DNA of 64,000 bases. It comes from Henckelia pumila. Its lineage: Eukaryota > Streptophyta > Magnoliopsida > Lamiales > Gesneriaceae. Position 1 is the first letter of the stretch. Every line of letters begins with the position of its first letter. The stretch is from positions 61,635,522 through 61,699,521 of the forward strand of contig NC_133123.1 of NCBI RefSeq assembly GCF_033568475.1, written 5' to 3'. The notes beneath the pieces are model-generated. The model was given only the letters and a program-made list of their open reading frames with translations. It ran no database searches and was not told the DNA's origin. This document shows, piece after piece, positions 36,101 through 47,301 of this stretch. The position numbers were made by a program, and so were the translations under genes.

Positions 36101-36420
36101 ATAGACAGGCGAAGTATGCGAATGTCAGGTGTAGACCTCTGAGTTTTGATCAGGGAGACCGAGCCTTTCTGAAGATTTCACCTTTCAGAGGCACTGTTAG
36201 ATTTGGGAAGAGAGGAAAGTTATCTCCGAGATTCATCGGTCCGTACGAGATTCTCGAGAAGATAGGCGATCTTGCCTACAGACTTTCACTTCCTCCATCT
36301 TTATCTGGTATTCACGACATTTTTCAAGTCTCTATGCTGCGAAAGTATCAACCAGATATTTCTCATATCCTTCAGCCTGACGAAGCCGAGTTAGACGAGA
36401 CTCTGAGCTACTTTGAGTGA
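33150..36420 (+). pseudogene. pol region of the Ty3 fossil
   Basis: Domains in order: aspartic protease with DTGASHSF (DTG at 33238-33246); reverse transcriptase from about 33680, with FIDD at 34240-34251 as the catalytic motif; RNase H at about 34660-35010 ([10 protein letters not shown]); integrase from about 35300, with an HHCC zinc-binding region (CLNCQQ) and core motifs DFVTKLP, SDRDPRF and NGQSERT. The order protease, RT, RNase H, integrase is that of Ty3/gypsy. Broken. Confidence 0.9.
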
Positions 36421-36439
36421 CCGATTCAGATCCTTGATC

Positions 36440-36555
36440 GGAAGGAGAAACAACTCAGAACCAAGTCGATCCCGTTAGTGAAAGTGCAGTGGATCCGTCA
36501 TGGAATCGAGGAAGCGACTTGGGAGACAGAATCTGACATGAGACAGTGATTTCCG
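36440..36555 (+). pseudogene. Chromodomain region of the Ty3 fossil
   Basis: The residues VKVQWIRHGIEEATWETE match the conserved part of plant chromovirus chromodomains, which in live elements help direct integration into heterochromatin. This fits the location in a repeat array. Confidence 0.8.
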
Positions 36556-36655
36556 GAGTTATTCGGATGACGTAAGTTCTTTTTACTGTGTTTAGTTCTT
36601 TATTCTATCTTATGAGTTATGGTTCTTGTTGATTTCGAGGACGAAATCTCTTTTT

Positions 36656-36667
36656 AGTGGGGGAGAA
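36656..36667 (+). other. Polypurine tract
   Basis: agtgggggagaa lies just upstream of the 3' LTR. It is the expected plus-strand primer site. Confidence 0.85.
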
Positions 36668-36668
36668 T

Positions 36669-37783
36669 TGTAATGCCCCGTTTTTATATTAAATGAGTTT
36701 ATTTGAATTAATCGGAGATTAAAGATTTCACGAGCCGACTTGATTTTGATCAGGGTCCTTTTTGCAAAAATTGGATTTTTCAGGGACTAAAACGCAAATT
36801 GTGGATTTTATATATTATCTGCTTTTAGAATTTGTTTTACAAAGTCTCCTCTTCCTCCCCAAACCGTGAAGCACCATTGAAGCTTGGGGAAACGCTTTTC
36901 AAGCTCTTCTAATCTCGGTTTCCGGTCGATCCGTCCATTAGAAATTATTTCTGAAGGCAGACTAATGATCACTGCAGTGAGAGCTCCGTTATATCGTAAG
37001 TTTTTCTACGATCGGATACATTCTAGTTTTTGGATGTTGTTAAAATCGTTCTAGATTCGAGTATATTGTTCTAGACAGAGTTCTGATCGTTTATTATCTG
37101 TCGGTTTTGAATTAGCGCGACGTTCGGATTTGTTATGATTTTTGGAAGCCATTTTCGAAAACTTGGATTTTGATATTGATGGGTTTGCCTTGTTATTGTT
37201 GTTTTGGGCATTAATATGAGGTTATATCAGTATTGAACTGCTATCTGCGTTTCCAGTTTGTTCAGTTTATAGCCGTTATGCCGTCAGTTTGAGTTTTGGG
37301 TTTTCGAATCATTTTTGTATTGATTGAAGCCTTGTCTTGTGAGTGATCGTGGTTGTTGATCAACTTATGTATTCGTACAGATTCGTTGGAGTTTGTCGAG
37401 CCCTGTGTTAGCATCATTGTTCGTCAAGAGTTGGACGGAGAACGGTAAAGAGATTTCCTTGAACCGTTGTTTGTTGTTTAGGTTGTATAGTTGTTGATAC
37501 AATCTTTTGTTGTAGCTTGTCCGGAGTTGGATCTACGACATTGAAAGGTAAAAGCAGTCATCGTATCGGGATAGCATACTCGGGACAGTTGGTTCTCGAG
37601 TTTCCCTTAAAATCACATATTGCATCGATACTGGTTCTAGTTTATGGAACCTGTATTTTGTTGATTATTTGAATGAATTATATGGCTAAGTTCCTTTTGT
37701 TCCCATATGCATTCATATTGAGCCAGCACTATTGTTTCGATGGGCAGAACAGCCCTTTTGTTAGATGTTTGGGAGCTATAGTC
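36669..37783 (+). repeat. 3' LTR of the Ty3 fossil, shortened
   Basis: 1115 bp, beginning tgtaatgcccc. It matches the first half of the 5' LTR up to gggagctatagtc and then meets 5S spacer sequence. The LTR end and about 111 bp of the A spacer are missing at this junction. Confidence 0.92.
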
Positions 37784-37828
37784 TCCGTTTGAAACTGCAG
37801 CTCATGTTCCTCCGATCCGCAATTCGAG

Positions 37829-37858
37829 AGACAAAAAAATAAAAATTCATTAACTATT
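37829..37858 (+). promoter_or_regulatory. 5S upstream element (representative)
   Basis: The last 30 bases before the gene (A-run, aataaa, attcatt, then ctattggg) are strongly conserved before every gene. A canonical plant TATATA at about -28 is absent; an A/T-rich aataaa motif near -20 may replace it. Most copies read aataaagaattcattcactg here. Confidence 0.55.
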
Positions 37859-37976
37859 GGGTGCGATCATACCAGCACTAATGCACCGGATCCCATCAGA
37901 ACTTCGAAGTTAAGCGTGCTTGGGCGAGAGCAGTACTAGGATGGGTGACCCCCTGGGAAGTCCTCGTGTTGCACCC
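37859..37976 (+). rRNA. 5S rRNA gene (A spacer), first after Ty3 fossil
   Basis: 118 nt, one change from the window consensus in the first half (acttcgaag). The internal promoter is intact apart from the window-wide C72 and C93. This is among the cleanest copies. Confidence 0.96.
37908..37955 (+). promoter_or_regulatory. Internal control region of a 5S gene (representative)
   Basis: A box at positions 50-64 (37908-37922), intermediate element 67-72 (37925-37930), box C 80-97 (37938-37955), as mapped in Arabidopsis 5S genes. TFIIIA binds here. B-class genes differ at 55 and 68. Confidence 0.8.
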
Positions 37977-37983
37977 TTTTTTT
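37977..37983 (+). terminator. Pol III terminator (representative)
   Basis: Seven T directly after gcaccc, with a second run of seven T at 37994-38000. Both runs are present after nearly every gene in the window. Confidence 0.85.
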
Positions 37984-38377
37984 CATTAATTTCTTTTTTT
38001 CTTACTCGTACTTCTTGTTCTTTCGATTCCTCACCATCCTATTTCCGACTCTTGCAGTCCAATCCGCGGATAGAAAAGATGCAATAAACTTAATCATACG
38101 ATGTGAACGTGCGATCTGGGTGACGCGGGCCACTTCGGTGGGTCCCAGCGCGACATACGGAAAAAATGCCCCGAAAGACCATCTTCGTTTTGGAATTTGA
38201 GCGTCTCCGTCTCTTGAACCGAGATACGCAATATAGGTATCGAGTGGAGCTTCGCGTGAGCAGGCTGAAGCTCCAGTAACTCTCAGTCGATCGAAAGTTA
38301 TGTCCGTTTGAAACTGCAGCCCTGTTCCTCCGATCCGCAATTCGAGAGACAAAAAAATAAAGAATTCATTCACTGTT

Positions 38378-38495
38378 GGGTGCGATCATACCAGCACTAA
38401 TGCACCGGATCCCATCAGAACTCCGAAGTTATGCGTGCTTGGGCAAGAACAGTACTAGGATGGGTGACCCCCTGGGAAGTCCTTGTGTTGCACCC
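38378..38495 (+). rRNA. 5S rRNA gene, B class
   Basis: 118 nt, T55 and A68, with caagaacag. A B spacer follows. Confidence 0.95.
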
Positions 38496-38897
38496 TTTTT
38501 TTTATTAGTTTCTATTTTTCTTACTCGTACATCTTGTTCTTCCGATTCCTCTTCGTCCTATTTCCGACTCTTTCAGTCCAATCCGCGGATAGAAAAGATG
38601 CAATAGACTAAATCACAGGATGTGAATGTGCGATCTGGGTGACGCGGGCCACTTTGGTGTGTCCCAGCACGCCCTACGGGAAAAATGCCACCAAAGACAA
38701 TCTCCGGGTTTGAATTTGAGCTTCTCCGTCTCTTAGACCGACATACGCATTGTAGGGATCGAGAAGAGGTTCGCCTAAGCAAGCTGAAGCTCCCGTAACT
38801 CTCAGCAGATCGAAAGTTATGTCCGTTTGAAACTGCAGCTCCTTTTCCTCCGATCCGCAATTCGAGAGACAAAACAATAAAATATTCATTCACTATT

Positions 38898-39015
38898 GGG
38901 TGCGATCATACCAGCACTAATGCACCGGATCCCATCAAAACTTTGATGTTAAGCGTGCTTGGACGAGAGCAGCACTAGGATGGGTGATCCCCTGGGAAGT
39001 CCTCGTGTTGCACCC
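38898..39015 (+). rRNA. 5S rRNA gene (A spacer)
   Basis: 118 nt, with aactttgatgttaagcg across the A box. The 3' flank has acttctaattc, a mark of the right-part A units. Confidence 0.94.
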
Positions 39016-39415
39016 CTTTTTCATTAATTTTTTTTTTCTTACTCGTACTTCTAATTCTTTCGATTCCTCTCCGTCCTATTTCCGACTCTTTCAGTCCAAT
39101 CCGCGGATATAAAAGATGCAATAGACTGAATCATACGATGTGAACGTGCGATCTGGGTGACGCGGGCCGCTTCGGTGGGTCTCAGTGCGACATACGTGAA
39201 AAATGCCCCGAAAGATCATCTCCGTTTTGGAATTTGAGCATCTCCATCTCTTTAACCTAGATACGCACTATAGGTATCGAGTGGAGCTTCGCGTGAGCAG
39301 GCTAAAGCTCCAGTAACTCTCAGCCGATCGAAAGTTATGTCCGTTTGAAACTGCAGCTCCTGTTCCTCCGATCCGCAATTCGAGAGACAAAAAAATAAAG
39401 AATTCATTCACTATT

Positions 39416-39533
39416 GGGTGCGATCATACCAGCACTAATGCATCGGATCCCATCAGAACTCCGAAGTTATGCGTGCTTGGGCAGGAGCAATACTAGGATG
39501 GGTGACCCCCTGGGAAGTTCTCATGTTGCACCC
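39416..39533 (+). rRNA. 5S rRNA gene, B class
   Basis: 118 nt, T55 and A68 with an added G (gcaggagc). A B spacer follows, shortened by about 12 bp near 39870 (gaaactgctccgatcc). Confidence 0.94.
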
Positions 39534-39920
39534 CTTTTTTAATTAGTTTTTTTTCTTACTCGTACATCTTGTTCTTTCGATTTCTCTTCGTCCTATTTCC
39601 GACTCTTTCAGTCCAATCCGCGGATAGAAAAGATGCAATAGACTGAATCACACGACGTGAACGTGCGATCTGGGTGACGCGGGCCACTTCGGTGTGTCCC
39701 AGCACGCCCTACGGGAAAAATGCCCCCAAAGACCATCTGCGGGTTTAAATTTGAGCTTCTCCGTCTCTTAGACCGAGATACGCGCTGTAGGTATCGAGAA
39801 GAGCTTCGCGTGAGCAGGCTAAAGCTCCCGTAACTCTCAGCAGATCGAAAGTTATGTCCGTTTGAAACTGCTCCGATCCGCAATTCGAGAGACAAAAAAA
39901 TAAAGAATTCATTCATTGTT

Positions 39921-40038
39921 GGGTGCGATTATACCAGTACTAATGCATCGGATCCCATCAGAACTCCGAAGTTAAGCGCGCTCGGGCGAGAGCAGTACTA
40001 GGATGGGTGACCCCATGGGAAGTCCTCGTGTTGTACCC
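39921..40038 (+). rRNA. 5S rRNA gene, C class
   Basis: 118 nt with T18. A box gttaagcgcgctcggg, 3' end gtaccc. A C spacer follows. Confidence 0.94.
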
Positions 40039-40438
40039 CTTTTTCATTAATTTCTTTTTTTCTTACTCGTACTTCTTGTTTTTCCGATTCCTCGCCGTCC
40101 TATTTCCGACTCTTTCAGTCCAATCCGTGGATAGAAAAGATGCAATAGACTTAATAACACGACGTGAACGTGCGATCTGGGTGATGCAGGCCGCTTCAGT
40201 GGGTCCCAGCGCGCCCTATGGGAAAAACGCCCCGAAAGACCATCTCCGGGTTGTAATTTGAGCGTCTCCGTCTCTTAGACCGAGATACTTGCTGTAGGTA
40301 TCGAGAGGAGCTTCGTGTGAACAGGCTAAAGCTCCCGTAACTCTTAGCCGATCGAAATTTATGTCCGTTTGAAACTGCAGCTCCTGTTCCTCCGTTCCGC
40401 AATTCGAGAGACAAAATAATAAAAATTCATTCACTATT

Positions 40439-40556
40439 GGGTGCGATCATACCAGCACTAATGCACCGGATCCCATCAGAACTCCGAAGTTAAGTGTGTT
40501 TGGGCGAGATCAGTACTAGGATGGGTGACCCCCTGGGAAGTCCTCGTGTTGCACCC
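40439..40556 (+). rRNA. 5S rRNA gene (A spacer)
   Basis: 118 nt, A box gttaagtgtgtttggg, gagatcagtac. An A spacer follows. Confidence 0.94.
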
Positions 40557-40957
40557 CTTTTTTAATTTATTTCTTTTTTTCTTACTCGTACTTCTTGTTC
40601 TTTCGATACCTCGCCGTTCTATTTTCGACTCTTGCAGTCCAATCCGCGGATAGAAAAGATGCAATAAACTTAATCAACGATGTGAACGTGCGATTAGGGT
40701 GACACGGGCCGCTTCGGTGGGTCCCAACGTGACATACGGGAAAAATTCCCCAAAAGACCATCTCCATTTTGGAATTTGAGCGTCTCCGTCTCTTTAATCG
40801 AGATACGCACTATAGGTATCGAGTGGAGCTTCGCGTGAGCAGGCTGAAGCTCCAGTAACTCTCAGCCGATCGAAAGTTATGTCCGTTTGAAACTGCAGCT
40901 CCTGTTCCTTCGATCCGCAATTCGAGAGACAAAAAAATAAAGAATTCATTCACTGTT

Positions 40958-41075
40958 GGGTGCGATCATACCAGCACTAATGCGCTGGATCCCATCAGAA
41001 CTCCGAAGTTATGCGTGCGTGGGCAAGAGCAATACTAGGATGGGTGACCCCATGGGAAGTCCTCGTGTTGCACCC
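40958..41075 (+). rRNA. 5S rRNA gene, B class
   Basis: 118 nt, T55 and A68, with gcgctgg at 26-32 and gcgtgcgtggg in the A box. Confidence 0.94.
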
Positions 41076-41477
41076 TTTTTTTTATTAGTTTCTTTTTTTC
41101 TTACTCGTACATCTTGTTCTTCCGATTTCTCTCCGTCCTATTTCCGACTCTTTCAGTCCAATCCGCGGATAGAAAAGATGCAATATAATGAATCACAGGA
41201 CGTGAACGTGCAATCTGGGTGACGCGGGCCACTTCGGTGGGTCCCAGCACGCCCTACGGGAAAAATACCCCCAATGACCATCTCCGGGTTTGAATTTGAG
41301 CTTCTCCGTCTCTTAGACCGAGATACGCGGTGTAGGTATCGAGAAGAGCTTCGCGTGAGCAGGCTGAAGCTCCCGTAACTCTCAGCAGATCGAAAGTTAT
41401 GTCCGTTTGAAACTGCAGCTCCTGTTTCTCCGATCCGCAATTCGAGAGACAAAAAAATAAAGAATTCATTCATTGTT

Positions 41478-41595
41478 GGGTGCGATCATACTAGTACTAA
41501 TGCACCGGATCCCATCAGAACTCCGGAGTTAAGCGTGTTAGGGCGAGAGCAGTACTAGGATGGGTGACCCCCTGGGAAGTCCTCGTGTTGCACCC
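41478..41595 (+). rRNA. 5S rRNA gene, C class
   Basis: 118 nt, T18 (actagtactaatg), A box gttaagcgtgttaggg. A C spacer follows. Confidence 0.94.
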
Positions 41596-41994
41596 CTTTT
41601 TCATTAATTTATTTTTTTTTACTCGTACTTCTTGTTTTTCCGATTCCTCGCCGTCCTATTTCCGACTCTTTCAGTCCAATCCACGGATAGAAAATATGCA
41701 ATAGACTTAATCACACAACGTGAACGTGCGATCTAGGTGACGCGGGCCGCTTCGGTGGGTCCCAGCGCACGCCACGGGAAAAATGCCCCAAAAGACCATC
41801 TTCGGGTTGTAATTTGAGCGTCTCCGTCTCTTAGACCAAGATACTTGCTGTAGGTATCAAGAGGAGCTTCGCATGAGCAGGCTGAAGATCTCGTAACTCT
41901 TAGCCGATCGAAAGTTATGTCCGTTTGAAACTGCAACTCATGTTCCTCCGATCTGCTATTCGAGGGAAAAACAATAAAGAATTCATTCACTGTT

Positions 41995-42112
41995 GGGTGC
42001 GATCATACCAGCACTAATGCACTGGATCCCAACAAAACAACGAAGTTAAGCGTGCTTGGGCGAGAGCAGTACTAGGATGTGTGACCCCCTGGGAAGTCCT
42101 CGTGTTGCACCC
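41995..42112 (+). rRNA. 5S rRNA gene (A spacer)
   Basis: 118 nt, cccaacaaaacaacgaag around positions 34-50, atgtgtgacc in box C. The upstream flank lacks two bases of gagagaca. Confidence 0.93.
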
Positions 42113-42514
42113 ATTTTTTCATTAATTTCTTTTTTTTCTTACTCGTACTTCTAATTCTTTTGATTCCTCTCCGTCCTATTTCTGACTCTTTCAGTCTAAT
42201 CCGCGGATAGAAAAGATGCAATAGACTGAATCATACGATGTGATAGTGCGATCTGGGTGACGCGGGCTGCTTCGGTGGGTCCCAGCGCGACATAAGGGAA
42301 AAATGCCCCGAAAGACCATCTCCGTTTTGGAATTTGAGAGTCTCCGTCTCTTTAACCTAGATACGCACTATAGGTATCGAGTGGAGCTTCGCGTGAGCAG
42401 GCTCAAGCTCCAGTAACTCTCAGCCGATCGAAAGTTATGTCCGTTTGAAACTGCAGCTCATGTTCCTCCGATCCGCAATTCGAGAGACAAAACAATAAAA
42501 ATTCATTCATTATT

Positions 42515-42633
42515 GGGTGCGATCATACCAGCACTAATGCACCGGATCCCATCAGAACTTCGAAGTTAAGCGTGCTTGGGCGAGAACAGTACTAGGATGG
42601 GTGACCCCACTGGGAAGTCCTCGTGTTGCACCC
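42515..42633 (+). rRNA. 5S rRNA gene (A spacer)
   Basis: 119 nt; one base is inserted in box C (gaccccactggg). It follows another A unit. Confidence 0.94.
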
Positions 42634-43035
42634 TTTTTTTCATTAATTTCTTTTTTTCTTACTCGTACTTCTTGTTCTTTCGATTCCTCGCCGTCCTATT
42701 TCCGACTCTTGCAGTCCAATCCGCGGATAGAAAAGATGCAATAAACTTAATCATACGATGTGAACGTGCGATCTGGGTGACGCGGTCCACTTTGGTGGGT
42801 CCCAGCGCGACATACGGAAAAAATGCCCCAAAAGACCATATCCATTTTGGAATTTGAGCGTCTCCGTCTCTTAAACCGAGATACGCAATATAGGTATCGA
42901 GTGGAGCTTCGCGTGAGCAGGCTGAAACTCCAGTAACTCTCAGCCGATCGAATGTTATGTCCGTTTGAAACTGCAGCTCCTGTTCCTCCGATCCGCAATT
43001 CGAGAGACAAAAAAATAAAGAATTCATTCACTGTT

Positions 43036-43152
43036 GGGTGCGATCATACCAGCACTAATGCACCGGATCCATAAGAACTCCGACGTTATGCGTGCTTGAG
43101 CAAGAACAGTACTAGGATGGGTGACCCCCTGGGAAGTCCTCGTGTTGCACCC
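43036..43152 (+). rRNA. 5S rRNA gene, B class
   Basis: 117 nt, T55 and A68, one base lost at ggatccataag. A B spacer follows. Confidence 0.94.
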
Positions 43153-43553
43153 TTTTTTTATTAGTTTCTTTTTCTCTAACTCGTACATCTTGTTCTTCTG
43201 ATTCCTCTTCGTCCTATTTCCGACTCTTTCAGTCCAATCCGCGGATAGAAAAGATGCAATAGACTGAATCACAAGACTTGAACGTGCAATCTGGGTGACG
43301 CGGGCCACTTTGGTGGGTCCCAGCACGCCCTACGAGAAAAATGCCCCCAAATACAATCTCCGGGTTTGAATTTGAGCTTCTCCGTCTCTTAGACCGACAT
43401 ACGCGTTGTAGGTATCGAGAAGAGCTTCGCGTGAGCAAGCTGAAGCTCCCGTAACTCTCAGCAGATCGAAAGTTATGTCCGTTTGAAACTGCAGCTCCTT
43501 TTCCTCCGATCCGCAAATCGAGAGACAAAACAATAAAATATTCATTCACTGTT

Positions 43554-43671
43554 GGGTGCGATCATACCAGCACTAATGCACCGGATCCCATCAGAAATCC
43601 GAAGTTAAGCGTGCTTGGGCGAGAGCAGTACAAGGATGGGTGACCCCCTGGGAAGTCCTCGTGTTGCACCC
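43554..43671 (+). rRNA. 5S rRNA gene (A spacer)
   Basis: 118 nt, agaaatccgaag and gtacaaggatggg. An A spacer follows. Confidence 0.94.
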
Positions 43672-44070
43672 CTTTTTCTTTAATTTTTTTTTCTTACTCG
43701 TACTTCTAATTCTTTCGATTCTTCTCCGTCCTATTTCCGACTCTTTCAGTCCAATCCGCGGATAGAAAAGATGCAATAGACTGAATCATACGATGTGAAC
43801 GTGCGATCTAGGTGACGCGGGCCGCTTTGGTGGGCCCCAGCACGACATACGAGAAAAATGCCCCGAAATACCATCTTCATTTTGGAATTTGAGCGTCTCC
43901 GTCTCTTTAACCTAGATACGCACTATAGGTATCGAGTGGAGCTTCGCGTGAGCAGCCTGAAGCTCCAGTAACTCTCAGCCGTTCAAAAGTTATGTCCGTT
44001 TGAAACTGCAGCTCCAGTTCCTCCGATCCGCAATTCGAGAGACAAAAAAATAAAGAATTCATTCACTATT

Positions 44071-44188
44071 GGGTGCGATCATACCAGCACTAATGCACCG
44101 GATCCCATCAGAACTCCGAAGTTATGCGTGCTTGGGCAGGAGCAGTACTAGGATGGGTGACCCCCTGAGAAGTCCTCGTGTTGCACCC
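44071..44188 (+). rRNA. 5S rRNA gene, B class
   Basis: 118 nt, T55 and A68 with gcaggagc, as in the 39416 copy. A B spacer follows. The A-B-C run at 43554-45106 closely resembles 38898-40438. Confidence 0.95.
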
Positions 44189-44588
44189 ATTTTTTAATTA
44201 GTTTTTTTTTCTTACTCGTACATCTTGTTCTTTCGATTCCTCTCCGTCCTATTTCTGACTCTTTCAATCCAATCCACGGATAGAAAAGATGCAATAGACT
44301 GAATCACACAACGTGAACGTGCGATCTGGGTGACGCGGGCCACTTCGATGGGTCCCAGCGTGCCCTACGGGAAAAATGCCCCCAAAGACCATCTTAGGGT
44401 TTAAATTTGAGCTTCTCCGTCTCTTAGACCGAGATACGCGCTGTAGGTGTCGAGAATAGCTTCGCGTGAGCAGGCTAAAGCTCCCGTAACTCTCAGCAGA
44501 TCGAAAGTTATGTCCGTTTGAAACTTCAGCTCCTATTCCTCCGATCCGCAATTCGAGAGACAAAAAAATAAAGAATTCATTCATTGTT

Positions 44589-44706
44589 GGGTGTGATCAT
44601 ACCAGTACTAATGCATCGGATCCCATCAGAACTCCGAAGTTAAGCACTCTTGGGCGAGAGCAGTACTAGGATGGGTGACCCTCTGGGAAGTCCTCGTGTT
44701 GCACCC
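44589..44706 (+). rRNA. 5S rRNA gene, C class
   Basis: 118 nt, T18, 5' end gggtgtgatc, A box gttaagcactcttggg. A C spacer follows. Confidence 0.94.
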
Positions 44707-45106
44707 CTTTTTCATTAATTTCTTTTTTTCTTACTCGTACTTCATGTTTTTCCGATTCCTTGCCGTCCTATTTCCGACTCTTTCAGTCCAATCCGTGGAT
44801 AGAGAAGATGCAATGGACTTAATAACACGACGTGAACGTGCGATCTGGGTGACGCAGGCCGCTTCAGTGGGACCCAGCACGCCCTACTGGAAAAATGCCC
44901 CGAAAGACCATTTCCGGGTTGTAATTTGTGTGTCTCCGTCTCTTAGACCGAGATACTTGCTGTAGGTATCGAGAGGAGCTTCGTGTGAACAGGCTAAAGC
45001 TCCCGTAACTCTTAGGCGATCGAAAGTTATGTCCATTTGAAACTGCAGCTCTTGTTCCTCCGATCCGCAATTCGATAGACAAAATAATAAAAATTCATTC
45101 ACTATT

Positions 45107-45224
45107 GGGTGCGATCATACCAGCACTAATGCACCGGATCCCATCAGAACTCCTAAGTTAAGTGTGCTTGGGCGAGAGCAGTACTAAGATGGGTGACCCC
45201 CTGGGAAGTCCTCGTGTTGCACCC
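45107..45224 (+). rRNA. 5S rRNA gene (A spacer)
   Basis: 118 nt, aactcctaagttaagtgtg, tactaagatggg. An A spacer follows. Confidence 0.94.
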
Positions 45225-45627
45225 TTTTTTTCATTTATTTCTTTTTTTCTTACTCGTATTTCTTGCTCTTTCGATTCCTCGCCGTTCTATTTTCGACTCT
45301 TGCAGTCCAATACGTGGATAGAAAAGATGCAATAAACTTAATCATACGATTTGAACGTGCGATCTGGGTGACGCGGGCCGCTTCGGTGGGTCCCAGCGTG
45401 ACATACGAGAAAAATGTCCCGAAAGACCATCTCCGTTTTGGAATTTGAGCGTCTCCGTCTCTTTAACTGAGATACACACTATAGGTATCGAGTGGAGCTT
45501 CGCGTGAGCAGACTGAAGCTCCAGTAACTCTCAGCCGATCGAAAGTTATGTCCGTTTGAAACTGCAGCTCCTGTTCCTTCGATCCGCAATTCGAGAGACA
45601 AAAAAAATAAAAAATTCATTCACTGTT

Positions 45628-45745
45628 GGGTGCGATCATACCAGCACTAATGCACCAGATCCCATCAGAACTCCGAAGTTATGCGTGCTTGGGCAAGAGC
45701 AATACTAGGATGGGTGACCCCCTAGGAAGTCCTCGTGTTGCACCC
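45628..45745 (+). rRNA. 5S rRNA gene, B class
   Basis: 118 nt, T55 and A68, caccagatccc. A B spacer follows. Confidence 0.95.
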
Positions 45746-46146
45746 TTTTTTTATTAGTTTCTTTTTTTCTTACTCGTACATTTTGTTCTTCCGATTTCTC
45801 TCCGTCCAATTTCCGACTCTTTCAGTCCAATCCGCGGATAGAAAAGATGCAATAGACTGAATCACAGGACGTGAACGTGCGATCTGGGTGACGCGGGCTA
45901 CTTCGGTGGGTCCCAGCACGCCCTACGGGAACAATGCCCCCAAAGACAATCTCCGGGTTTGAATTTGAGCTTTTCCGTCTCGTAGACCGACATACGCACT
46001 GTAGGTATCGAGAAGAGCTTCGCGTGAGCAAGCTGAAGCTCTCATAACTCTCAGCAGATCGAAAGTTATGTCCGTTTGAAACTGCATCTCCTTTTCCTCC
46101 GATCCGCAATTCGAGAGACAAAACAATAAAATATTCATTCACTGTT

Positions 46147-46264
46147 TAGTGCGATCATACCAGCACTAATGCACCGGATCCCATCTGAACTCAGAAGTTA
46201 AGCGTGCTTGGGCGAGAGCAGTACTAGGATGGGTGACCCATTAGGAAGTCCTCGTGTTGCAACC
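46147..46264 (+). rRNA. 5S rRNA gene with A-type flank and B spacer
   Basis: 118 nt, 5' end tagtgcg, box C acccattagg. A55 and G68 are the common type. The 3' flank is A-like (acttctaattc) but the rest is B: a recombinant unit. Confidence 0.93.
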
Positions 46265-46665
46265 CTTTTTCATTAATTTCTTTTTTTCTTACTCGTACTT
46301 CTAATTCTTTCGATTCCTCTCCGTCCTATTTCCGACTCTTTCAGTCCAATCCACGGATAGAAAAGATGCAATAGACTGAATCACACAACGTGAACGTGTG
46401 ATCTGGGTGACGCGGGCCACTTCGGTGGGTCCCAGCGCGCCCTACTGGAAAAATACCCCCAAAGACCATCTCCGGGTTTGAATTTGAGCTTCTCTGTCTC
46501 TTAGACCGAGATACGCACTGCTGGTATCGAGAAGAGCTTCGCGTGTGCAGGCTGAAGCTCCCGTAACTCTTAGCAGATCAAAATTTATGTCCATTTGAAA
46601 CTGCAGCTCCTGTTCCTCCGATCCGCAATTCGAGAGACAAAAAAATAAAGAATTCATTCATTGTT

Positions 46666-46783
46666 GGTTGCGATCATACTAGTACTAATGCACCGGATCC
46701 CATCAAAACTCCGAAGTTAAGCGTGCTTGGGTGAGAGCAGTACTAGGATGTGTGACCCCCTGGGAAGTCCTCTTGTTGCACCC
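46666..46783 (+). rRNA. 5S rRNA gene, C class
   Basis: 118 nt, T18, 5' end ggttgcg, box C atgtgtgacc. A C spacer follows. Confidence 0.94.
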
Positions 46784-47183
46784 CTTTTTCATTAATTTCT
46801 TTTTTTCTTACTCGTACTTCTTGTTTTTCCGATTCCTCGCCGTCCTATTTCCGACTCTTTCAGTCCAATCCGCGGATAGAAAAGATGCAATAGACTTAAT
46901 CACACGACGTGAACGTGCGATCTGGGTGACGCAGGCCGCTTTAGTGGGTCCCAGTGCGCCCTACGGGAAAAACGCCCCGAAAGACCATCTCCGAGTTGTA
47001 ATTTGAGCGTCTTCGTTTCTTAGACCGAGATACTTGCTATAGGTATCGAGAGGAGCTTCGTGTGAACAGGCTGAAGCTCCCGTAACTCTTAGCAGATCAA
47101 AAGTTATGTCCGTTTGAAACTGCAGCTCCTGTTCCTCCGATCCGCAATTCGAGAGACAAAACAATAAAAATTCATTCACTATT

Positions 47184-47301
47184 GGGTGCGATCATACCAG
47201 CACTAATGCACCGGATCCCATCAGAACTCCAAAGTTATGCGTGCTTGGGCAAGAGCAGTACTAGGATGGGTGACCTCCTGAGAAGTCCTCGTGTTGCACC
47301 C
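47184..47301 (+). rRNA. 5S rRNA gene, B class
   Basis: 118 nt, T55 and A68, box C gggtgacctcctgag, with the usual plant T93. A B spacer follows. Confidence 0.95.

Larger units (their letters stand above)
27734..37783 (+). mobile_element. Ty3/gypsy chromovirus fossil (Tekay/Del-like), broken
   Basis: Order of parts: 5' LTR 27734-29740, primer binding site, leader holding a nested solo LTR, gag, pol (protease, reverse transcriptase, RNase H, integrase), chromodomain, polypurine tract, and a 3' LTR cut short at 37783. The C-terminal chromodomain and the initiator-tRNA-Met primer site point to a plant chromovirus; the Tekay/Del branch is likely but not proven. It is broken, with about eight interruptions in the reading frames. 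The two outer LTRs differ by roughly 28 of their first 420 bases by eye, so the insertion is not recent, perhaps a few million years old at commonly used plant rates. No target duplication is left because the right end is lost. Confidence 0.93.

Noticed and set aside
38376-38606. Plus-strand open frames of 60-90 codons starting MGAIIPALMHRIPSELRS
   Set aside because: These are translations of the 5S gene itself and its 3' flank. The gene makes an RNA.
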